Below, in pieces: positions 21,508 through 30,548 of a stretch of 64,000 bases of DNA. The stretch is from Scilla litardierei (Eukaryota > Streptophyta > Magnoliopsida > Asparagales > Asparagaceae). How positions within the stretch are numbered: the stretch's first letter is position 1; each line of letters begins with the position of its first letter. The notes below the pieces were generated by a model, which had not been told where the DNA came from, did no database searches, and worked only from the letters and a program-made list of their open reading frames with translations. The translations under genes were made by a program, and so were the position numbers. The stretch is from the NCBI GenBank assembly GCA_030789695.1, contig CM061142.1, forward strand, positions 601,781,659-601,845,658. The letters run 5' to 3'.

Positions 21508-21905
21508 GGACCAACCGACTATATTGAGATCTAGTCGGTCAGGAACTCTACTGGAACCGACTAGTTCATTGAATCAATTGTACATGAGTTACTGTTTACT
21601 CTTAGTCGGTCTAAGAACAATCACCGACCGACTAGATGTGGAACTAGTCGGTCAGAACTTGCTCTCAGACCGACTAGTTCCTTCAATCAATTTTACCTAA
21701 GTTACTGTTTATCGTTAGTCGGTCCAAGAACAACCACCGACCGACTAGGTTGCAAACTAGTCGGTCAGACATTGTTCTTTAACCGACTAATTCATTGACC
21801 ATTTTGTCGACCTGAGTTACTATTTGGTGTTAGTCGGTCACAGTTAGTCTACCGACCGACTAGTTCTTGAACTAGTCGGTCAGTCAACCTTCTTTGACCG
21901 ACTAA
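21508..21905. repeat. Alternating CCGACTAG / CTAGTCGG array
   Basis: Fifteen motifs strictly alternate between forward (ACCGACTAG) and reverse (CTAGTCGGT) orientation. They are organised as roughly 112-bp tandem units with about 3.5 copies. Sequence between motifs has diverged while the motifs are nearly invariant. The array ends 45 bp before the TATA box. A second copy is in the 3' LTR at about 28748-29148. Confidence 0.85.
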
Positions 21906-21948
21906 CCGCTGTCGAAACCCTAGATTCGCCCAGCCGCCGGATGCTTTC

Positions 21949-21960
21949 CTATTTAAACCC
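21949..21960 (+). promoter_or_regulatory. TATA box of Tekay-2 LTR
   Basis: CTATTTAAACCC, followed by a CT-rich leader. The third element has the same box (CCTATTTAAACCC, near 49904). Confidence 0.65.
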
Positions 21961-23207
21961 CTCTTCGTTTCTTTTCTTTCCTTCTTCTCTCTTGGCCGTT
22001 TTTCTTTCCCCCTTGACCTCTGATCTCCCCCAATCTTCCCCTAGCCTTCCTCCTTCCTCAAGAGTCTCTCCCCCTCTCCATTTAGGCTGGCCATCACCTC
22101 TAGGCCGCCGGAAAACCCCCAAAAAACCCCCAAAATCTCATTTCTCCAGATTTTCTCCACATTTCCAGATCTGAGCCCTAGTTCCCCGGATCGTTTCTTC
22201 CGTCGCCACACTTGCTCGACATCGTTCTTTTGCTAACGATTCGGTAATAACTCGATTCTATCATATTCTCATAACCCATTTGTGTTTTTGTAAAACCCTA
22301 ATAAAAAAAGGTTGGATGTTGTTCTAATATTGATTTGCCATGGCAGCGATCTCATCCCCATAGCTAACATTTTGTGACGTGCCTCGTTGATCGTCATCCT
22401 TGGTGCTAGGTAAGTGAAACTTGCCACTTAGGGTTTTGGGCCATGTCTTAGGCCATTTGCTTATTGTAGGCGTAAAAGAGACTAGGCGACAAAATGATAC
22501 TCGCCTAGGTGCAATTTCAGGATCTAGCTTGACAACGAAGCTAGATCCGTCGTTTATCATGTTGCATAACTACCATGTCATGTTTCATTTCAATTAACGG
22601 TACGCGAATTAACTGTCATGTCATTGCATTCTTTAAATGTTCCCGTGATTGCGTAACTCCGTTACACCTAGTGAATTGATTGAGGCTAGGCACCTGCTTT
22701 TAGCGGGCACAACCCTACGCCAAATTGTGAACCTGAAAACAAGCTCTTGTGCGGGGAAACCCTGGCTCATTTACTGAGCATCGTGTACAGGGACCCTGGC
22801 TTGTTTACGTGTGGGAGGGGTAAGGGTTAAGCGGCCAATCAACTGGGAGTCTGCCCGATCAGCAACTTCAGTTGTAAGGCGTAAACTCTGGGTTCTGGGG
22901 TAGTGTGAAGTGGCCAATCAGTGTGAATGTCCAACGGTTCAGCTGTAAGGCGTAAACATCTACAAATAACTTGAAACATGACTAGTGAAAAGATTGAGAT
23001 TGTTAGTAGCTTGGCTACTCCTGTCAAGCCATGATAATTGTTCTCTTGCACCTATTGTTACAACATGCCTTACTTGTGCTCTCATACCATAATTGCCATG
23101 TCATGCATACTATAACTGCTAGGTTGTTAGTTTACCTTATTTTCAGTTTCCTTGCCCAAGTCTTTTAGACTTGCTGACATGTGCCCCTTTACTCTTTTGG
23201 GCGACAC

Positions 23208-23315
23208 ATGTTAGATCCTGAGCCTGAGAGTGCTGCGGATGACATGGTGTTTGCTGACGCTGAGTCAGAGCCTGCGTTCGTTGAGGAGTACGAGGACACG
23301 GGCGATCAGTCGTAG
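23208..23315 (+). CDS. LTR-embedded short acidic ORF (35 aa)
   Basis: Starts MLDPEPESAADD and ends EDTGDQS. It contains 13 Asp/Glu and no Lys or Arg. The ATG lies in the 3' arm of a potential hairpin (ACATGTGCCC ... GGGCGACACATGT). The 3' LTR copy (30441) is intact with three amino-acid changes. The family D LTR carries an ORF of exactly the same length, starting MSGLESEF and also ending EDTGDQS (60299 to 60192, minus). Shared length and terminus between diverged LTRs suggest selection on the peptide. Function unknown; no homologous domain recognised. Confidence 0.6.
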   Translation: MLDPEPESAADDMVFADAESEPAFVEEYEDTGDQS

Positions 23316-23802
23316 ATGCTGCTTGTGTTCTTTGTTTTAGACTGTTTTTGTTGTCGGTGCGTAGCACCAATACTCTGTTTATGTTTGTCCTTGTTGGCCT
23401 TGTTCTGGGCCTTTAGACTCTTTCCTTTAGCCTGGTGGCTTTTCTGGATGTTGAACTTAAATTTTAATATTTGGACATTACTGAGATTTGGGATTTTATT
23501 TCTGTATCTCCTTGTGTTATTATCTTGTTCTGATCGTGGTTACAGGGACCTGTGTATGTTTTATTGACGCTTATCAGGCGTGTGGCTTCACAGCTCCACG
23601 TCTGTGCGGACCTTCTCACGTCTCGCCTCCATTTTAGGGAAGCGGGTTGTGACATGTTTTATTGGTGGCCCATGCAGGTCCTCTCTTCTGTAACTGCAAA
23701 TTATCGGAACAACGATAATAATATTAGAATGTCCAATAAACTAAGTTCGACATCCGAGTCATAAGCTATGAGTCTAATCTGGTTCGTTTTCTGTGTCACT
23801 AG

Positions 23803-24931
23803 ATGGCAGGAAGGCGATTTACCCGTGGTGGTGGTGGTGCGCCCCCTCATGACGAGGAGCCTGAGCGGGAGCCCACCAATGGGGAGATGATTCGGATGAT
23901 GCTTCAGATGATGCAGGTGTAGCAGGGCGTGCTCCTGTAAGTCCAGAATGCTCCAGTTGTTCAGGGTGCTCGGGCAATCCAGGATGCCCCTCGCTCCGAG
24001 CCGGGAACGAAGCAATTTCGGGAGCTGGGTCCCGCTTATTTTGATGGGTCTGAGGGTCCTCTAGCTACCGATGAGTGGATTCGGAACATTGAGGATAATT
24101 TGAAAATGGCGAAGATCAGCCCGGCTGGATGGGTTGATTTGGTGAAGAGGCAACTCAAGGATAATGCTCGGAATTGGTGGGATGCGGAAGAGAAGATGCT
24201 GGTGGAGCCGATAGCTTGGGCTAACTTTAAGTCCAGGTTTGATGAGGAGTTCTTTCCGAAGGCTGCTAGGAAGGAGATGCTTCAGCGCTTTATTGATCTG
24301 AAGCAAGGGAGCTTGACGGTGGACCAGTACCACCAAGAGTTCACTAGGCTGAGTCGGTTCGCACCAAAGATGGTGCAGGATGCTGATGAGAGGGCTCAGA
24401 GGTTCCTGCAGGGACTTGCTTTGGAGCTTCAGAGTTTTGTGTCTTCCTCTGATCTGGACTCTTATCAGAAGGTTCTGGTGGCTGCGAGGAGGAAGGAGCT
24501 GAACCTGAGCCAGAGGAGAGGACATGTTTCTGGTGCTGGGAAGAGGCCTATAGAGCAGGCCAGGGCTTTGGTCAGGCCGGGGTTCAGGCCCAACCAGCCA
24601 GTTCAGTTTAAGAGGCCAGGAGGGCCTAATTTGAAGACTTGCCATTTCTGCGGCAAGCCTGGCCACATCAAGGATCAGTGTAGGACATTTCTGGGCCAGT
24701 TTTTGGTTTGTGGTGAAGCTTCTCATGTCGCGAAGGATTGTCGGCATGCGAATCAGTTGCGGAGGACACCTGTTGCAGCACAGCCGTTGCAGCAGAGAGC
24801 ACATGTTCCTGCTGGACGTGGAGCAGCTCTTGTCCCACAGAGGCAGGCTTTTCAGCATGCTTTTCCGCCGAGGAGGCAGGCTTTCCTGATGACCGAGGCG
24901 GAGAGTGAGGCTGTGGATGAGGTTATCACAG
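23803..24931 (+). pseudogene. Tekay-2 gag with two nonsense codons
   Basis: ATG 23803 opens MAGRRFTRGGGGAPPHDEEP. Stops at 23920 (TAG) and 23938 (TAA) fall in a Gln-rich N-terminal stretch and fit C-to-T changes of CAG/CAA. Downstream the frame is open with the gag core (LVKRQLKDNARNWWDAEEKM) and one good zinc knuckle, CHFCGKPGHIKDQC. The second knuckle has lost its first Cys (FLVCGEASHVAKDC). It ends VDEVITG at the intron donor. Confidence 0.85.
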
Positions 24932-25043
24932 GTAACTCTCCTTCTAGCTGTTTCTTCCTTAGTTAGTTTGATTGTTAGATTATGTTGTTTGCTTGTACAT
25001 GATTGTTTGCTAGACTAGGGTTTGATTGTTAGACTGTTTGTAG
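24932..25043 (+). other. Intron-like segment between gag and protease (Tekay-2)
   Basis: 112 bp, GTAACTCTCC at the 5' end and CTGTTTGTAG at the 3' end. Splicing fuses VITG to VVLVCTFPARVLFDSG in frame. Unspliced reading stops at 24964 after NSPSSCFFLS. Confidence 0.78.
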
Positions 25044-27960
25044 GTGTGGTTTTGGTGTGCACATTTCCTGCACGAGTCCTCTTTGACTCTGGTATGTCGA
25101 TGTGCATTATTTCTCCGAGCTTCGTGGAGAAGCATTCCTTGTCGACGTCCCCTCTTTCCAAGAGTTGGAATATCGTTATAGGGAATGGCGTGGTCTCGGT
25201 GCATCTTGGTTGCAATTCTTGCCCGTTGGTGGTCTGTGGACATGAGCTTTACGCTGATTTCATTGTCCACGACATCATCAACTATGATGCGGTCCTTGGG
25301 ATGGATTGGCTTGCGAGCTTCTATGCTACGATCGACTGTCGGAGGAAGAAGGTGGTGTTCGAGATTCCCAGACATCCAGTATTTTAGTTCAGCCGGGGTA
25401 GCAGTTCGCTCGGTCCGGTCAGATTTCGGGCCAGGCCGATGGGGATTGTGGCTATGCAGATGGAGCTGGAGAGGCCAGCGGTTGTGCGGGACTTCGATGA
25501 CGTCTTCCCCGAGGAGATGTCTGGGTTGCCACCCGATCGAGCTCTCGAGTTTTCGATTGATCTTATTCCGGGAGCGCATCCAATTTCGAAGGCGCCATAT
25601 CGTATGGCTCCCGCAAAGTTGGAGGAATTGCGGAAGCAGCTGGATGAGCTTTTGCAGAAGGGTTATGTCAATCCTAGTGTGTCTCCGTGGGGAGCACCGG
25701 TGTTGCTGGTGAAGAAGAAGGATGGTTCGCGTCGCATGTGCGTGGACTATCGGGAGCTGAATGCGGTGACCATCAAGAATAAATACACGTTGCCTCGCAT
25801 CGATGATATTTTTGATCAGCTTGGAGGTTCGAGGGTGTTTTCGAAGTTGGATCTGAGGAGTGGTTATCATCAGCTGAAGGTGAAGAAGGAAGATGTTCCG
25901 AAGACAGCATTCAGGACGAAGTATGGACACTATGAGTTTTTGGTTATGCCTTTCGGTGTAACCAATGCACCCGCAGTTTTCTTGAATCTGATGAATCTGA
26001 TCTTCTACGACTTTTTAGACAAGTTTGTCGTTATCTTTATTAACGACATTCTGATCTATTCAAAGTCGGAGGAGGAGCATGCATCGCACTTGAGGATAGT
26101 GTTGGGGATTTTGAGGAAGCATCGTTTGTATGCTAAGTTTTTGAAGTACGAGTTTTGGATGGACAGAGTTGCTTTTCTCGGGCATGTGGTGACTGGAGAT
26201 GGTATTTCAGTGGATCCCGAGAAGATCAGGGCCATCAGAGAGTGGCCTGTTCCACAGTCAGCGTCTGAGATCCGGAGTTTCCTCGGGCTTGATGGTTACT
26301 ATCGGCGCTTCATTAAGGACTTTTCCAGTATCGCTAAGCCGATGACCAGATTGACGCAGAAGGATGTACCTTTTGTATGCCTTTGGTGTTCTGAGGGAGA
26401 GATTGACGACTGCCCCTATTCTTGTTGTGCCTGATCACAGCGGTGGATTTGAGATCTTTTGCGATGCTTCTGGCAAGGGTCTCGGTTATGTGTTGCATCA
26501 GCACGGGCATATTGTGGCGTATGCTTCGCGTCAGCTCAAGACTCATGAGAAGAATTACCCGACGCACGACTTGGAGTTGGTTGCTGTCGTGTTTGCACTC
26601 AAGATTTGGAGGCACTTCCTGCTGAGTGAGAAAGTGAAGATCTTCACCGATCACAAAAGCTTGAAGTATATTTTTACTCAGAAGGAGCTCAACATGCGAC
26701 ATCGTCGATGGTTGGAGCTCATGGCAGATTATGAGATTGATTTGCAGTATCACCCTGGCAAGGTGAATGTGGTTCCTGATGCGCTGAGTAGGCTTCCAGC
26801 GGTGATGTTGTTGACTTCGCAGTGGAGATTGCAGTAGGATTTTTGCGAGTCTGGATTTGAGATTGTTCTTCCTGGGGAGGCTTCTTCGTTGATGAGTATG
26901 CAGATTCAGTCGTCGATCTTGGATAGGATCAAGGCTGGCCAGGCTGAGGATCCGAAGCTGGTGAAGATTCGGGGGCAGGTGGAAGCCGGTCTGCGGACTG
27001 ACTTTTTGGTTCATGAGGATGGCTCGCTGAGGTTTGGAGCCAGGTTGTGTGTGCCGGTTGGGGATATTAGAGAGGTGTTGATGGTGGAGGCACACAGTTC
27101 GCCGTATTATGTGCATCCTGGTGGCACCAAGATGTACAAGGATCTTCGTCTGAACTATTGGTGGCATGGTATGAAGAGGAGTGTGGCTCGGAGTGTAGCC
27201 AAGTGCTTGGTTTGCCAGCAGGTAAAGGCGGAGCATCAGCGTACGTCAGGGTTGCTACAACCGCTTCCGATTCCGGAGTGGAAGTGGCAACACATCACTA
27301 TGGATTTCGTGACTGGACTACCTCGGAGTCCGAAGCAGAATGACGCGATTTGGGTGATCATAGATTGATTGACCAAATCCGTGCACTTTATTCCTTTCCG
27401 AGTAGGACAGTCCACTGAGGCGCTAGCGAGGAGATATATGGAGGTAAATTCTTTTACTCTCCGTTTTTATTTCCTTTTCCTAGTTTAGATAGTGATGTGA
27501 CGTGAATCATGCAGGAGATCATACGACTTCACGGAGTCCCTGTGAGTATCGTGTCGGACAGAGACACGAGGTTCACATCTCAGTTCTGGCAGAGTTTGCA
27601 GAAGAGTTTGGGTACGCGTCTGAATTTCAGCACGGCGTACCTTCCGCAGACGGATGGCCAGTCCGAGAGGACGATTAAGATCTTGGAAGACATGCTGAGG
27701 GCGTGCATGTTGGATTTCAAGGGTTCGTGAGAGGACCATCTACATCTGGTAGAGTTTTCCTACAACAACAGCTTCCAGGCGAGTATTGGCATGGCGCCTT
27801 TCATCGCGCTTTATGGGAGGAAATGTCGGTCGCCATTGAGTTGTGAGGGTGATGTGGTGACACGGCTCGCCAGGAGAGTCAACTTGGGAGAATGAGGATG
27901 AGATGCAAGAGCTTTTCCCACTTTTGTTCCCGGACACATGCGTGTTGGGAAATTCCGAGG
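25044..27960 (+). pseudogene. Tekay-2 pol, RT active site changed and integrase deleted
   Basis: Protease has an intact LFDSG (25080-25094). A TAG sits at 25385 in the PR-RT linker. RT runs 25500-26370; its catalytic box reads [10 protein letters not shown], so the first Asp of the pair is Asn (GAC to AAC), which should inactivate it. A frameshift/deletion at about 26378 precedes RNase H ([22 protein letters not shown], 26440-26800), and a stop at 26835 follows. Integrase keeps its zinc region (HPGGTKMY, CLVCQQV) and MDFVTGLP; TGA at 27366 replaces an Arg codon. After GRKCRSPLS (27837) several hundred bases are missing compared with Tekay-1, joining directly to the end of the chromodomain ([14 protein letters not shown]). 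Confidence 0.87.
27444..27514 (+). other. Intron-like segment in Tekay-2 integrase
   Basis: 71 bp, GTAAATTC at the 5' end and AATCATGCAG at the 3' end. Same codon position as 13999 in Tekay-1. Splicing joins RRYME to [10 protein letters not shown]. Confidence 0.8.
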
Positions 27961-27973
27961 ACGGAATTTTTCT

Positions 27974-27987
27974 TAAGTTGGGGAGGA
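27974..27987 (+). other. Polypurine tract of Tekay-2
   Basis: TAAGTTGGGGAGGA immediately before the 3' LTR start at 27988. Confidence 0.75.
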
Positions 27988-28048
27988 TGTAACGACTGGG
28001 TTTTCATGTACTTGGATTATCTGTATTATATATATATATATATATATA

Positions 28049-28448
28049 GGGTAAAGGGATCCTAAGGTGCCTCCTTAGATTCAATCTAAGGAGGCGCCCC
28101 CATTTCCCCCCAACTCACACATTTTTTTGAAATTTTTTTGCATGGGTTTATTGTTCACCTTATGGATGATCAACATACCAAATTTCAAGGGATTCCAATA
28201 CTTTTTGAGCCCTCATCTACCTCTTACAACTTCGTGGGTTTTCAGCACGTTTTTAGACCGTTGAAATTGTAAGGGGTAGATGGTGGCTCAAAAAGTATTG
28301 GAATCCCTTGAAATTTGGTATGTTGATCATCCATGATGTGAACAACAACCCCATGAAAAAAAATTTCCAAAAAAATTGTTGGAGATGGGGGAAAATGGGG
28401 GCGCCTCCTTAGATTTTCATCTAAGGAGGCACCTTAGATACCCTTTTT

Positions 28449-28450
<2 letters not shown>
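28049..28450. mobile_element. Foldback MITE inserted in a (TA)n tract
   Basis: A 402-bp element that is nearly one large inverted repeat. Left end GGGTAAAGGGATCCTAAGG pairs with right end ACCTTAGATACCCTTTTTCC. Inner arms also match in inverted orientation, including the CCAAATTTCAAGGGATTCCA block near 28170. Each end contains a smaller palindrome (CCTCCTTAGATT...AATCTAAGGAGG). It lies between TA repeats and is absent from the 5' LTR, so insertion post-dates Tekay-2. A TA target duplication fits but cannot be proven inside (TA)n. No coding capacity. Confidence 0.85.
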
Positions 28451-28505
<55 letters not shown>

Positions 28506-30440
28506 TTGGTGGATTTTCTCCTTATGTGTGGTTTTCGTCTCCGTAGCTTTCATTTTCGATCGTTTCGTCGTGATTTTCTAGCTTCTTCCTTAGAATCGTT
28601 GATCTTGGAGTAAGTCGCTCATGAAGAACTTCAAATCGCTCACATTTTAGAGTTAGAGTGATCTTAGAAGCTATAGGAATCTTCCCGAAGCTTCGCGCTT
28701 CATTTCGGCACTATTCGTGCACCTTAGTTGGTTCAAGAAGGGGGACCAACCGACTAGATTGAGATCTAGTCGGTCAGGAACTCTACTGGAACCGACTAGT
28801 TCATTGAATCAATTGTACAGGAGTTACTGTTTACTCTTAGTCGGTCTAAGAACAATCACCGACCGACTAGATGTGGAACTAGTCGGTCAGAACTTGCTCT
28901 CAGACTGACTAGTTCCTTCAATCAATTTTACCTAAGTTATTGTTTATCGTTAGTCGGTCCAAGAACAACCACCGACCGACTAGGTTGCAAACTAGTCGAT
29001 CAGACATTGTTCTTTAACCGACTAATTCATTGACCATTTTGTCGACCTGAGTTACTATTTGGTGTTAGTCGGCCACAGTTAGTCTACCGACCGACTAGTT
29101 CTTGAACTAGTCGATCAGCCAACCTTCTTTGACCGACTAACCGCTGTCGAAACCCTAGATTTCGCCCAGCCGCCGGATGCTTTCCTATTTAAACCCCTCT
29201 TCATTTCTTTTCTTTCCTTCTTCTCTCTTGGCCGTTTTTCTTTCCCCCTTGACCTCTGATCTCCCCCAATCTTCCCCTAGCCTTCCTCCTTCCTCAAGAC
29301 TCTCTCCCCCTCTCCATTTAGGCCGGCCATCACCTCTAGGCCGCCGGAAAACCCCCAAAACCCCCAAAATCTCATTTCTCCAGATTTTCTCCCCATTTCC
29401 AGATCTGAGCCCTAGTTCCCCGGATCGTTTCTTCCGTCGCCGCGCTTGCTCGGCATCGTTCTTTCGCTAACGATTCGGTAATAACTCGATTCTATCATAT
29501 TCTCATAACCCATTTGTGTTTTTGTAAAACCCTAATAAAACAAGGTTGGATGTTGTTCTAATATTGATTTGCCATGGCAGCGATCTCATCCCCGTAGCTA
29601 ACATTTTGTGACGTGCCTCGTTGATCGTCATCCTTGGTGCTAGGCAAGTGAAACTTGCCACTTAGGGTTTTGGGCCATGTCTTAGGCCATTTGCTTATTG
29701 TAGGCGTAAAAGAGACTAGGCGACGAAATGATACTCGCCTAGGCACAATTTCAGGAACTAGCTTGCCAACGAAGCTAGATCCGTCGTTTATCATGTTGCA
29801 TAACTACCATGTCATGTTTCATTTCAATTAACGGTACGCGAATTAACTGTCATGTCATTGCATTCTTTAAATGTTACCGTGATTACGTAACTCCGTTACA
29901 CCTAGTGAATTGATTGAGGCTAGGCACCTGCTTTTAGCAGGCACAATCCTACGCCAAATTGTGAACCTGAAAACAAGCTCTTGTGCAGGGCAACCCTGGC
30001 TCATTTACTGAGCATCGTGTACAGGGACCCTGGCTTGTTTACGTGTGGGAGGGGTAAGGGTTAAGCGGCCAATCAACTGGGAGTCTGCCCGATCAGCAAC
30101 TTCAATTGTAAGGCGTAAACACTGGGTTCTGGGGTAGTGTGAAGCGGCCAATCAGTGTGAATGTCCAACGGTTCAGCTGTAAGGCGTAAACATCTACAAA
30201 TAGCTTGAAACGTGACTAGTGAAAGATTGAGATTGTTAGTAGCTTGGCTACTCCTGTCAAGCCATGATAATTTTTCTCTTGCACCTATTGTTACAACATG
30301 CCTTACTTGTGCTCTCATACCATAATTGCCATGTCATGCATACTATAACTGCTAGGTTGTTAGTTTACCTTATTTTCAGTTTCCTTGCCCAAGTCTTTTA
30401 GACTTACTGACATGTGCCCCTTTACTCTTTTGGGCGACAC

Positions 30441-30548
30441 ATGTTAGATCCCGAGCCTGAGAGTGCTGCGGAGGACGTGGTGTTTGCTGACACTGAGTCA
30501 GAGCCTGCGTTCGTTGAGGAGTACGAGGACACGGGCGATCAGTCGTAG
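30441..30548 (+). CDS. Second copy of the Tekay-2 acidic ORF (35 aa)
   Basis: Starts MLDPEPESAAED and ends EDTGDQS. Same length as 23208-23315 with three conservative or neutral changes (D to E, M to V, A to T). Still open. Confidence 0.55.
   Translation: MLDPEPESAAEDVVFADTESEPAFVEEYEDTGDQS

Larger units (their letters stand above)
21212..23654 (+). repeat. 5' LTR of Tekay-2
   Basis: 2443 bp. Contents in order: (TA)n near 21240-21267, an alternating inverted motif array (21508-21905), a TATA box (21949), a pyrimidine-rich leader, a donor-like site (GATTCG|GTAATA, 22244), two copies of an approximately 80-bp repeat carrying GGCCAATCA and CTGTAAGGCGTAAAC (22806-22965), and an acidic ORF (23208-23315). 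Confidence 0.92.

Noticed and set aside
23316..23567. Cys/Leu/Phe-rich hydrophobic ORF after the acidic ORF, repeated at 30558-30800
   Set aside because: T-rich sequence gives hydrophobic codons by composition. It has a different start in the two LTRs, and no equivalent was seen in the other families.
24061..25930. Long minus-strand frames opposite Tekay-2 gag and pol
   Set aside because: Shadow frames of a real coding region with no recognisable domain.
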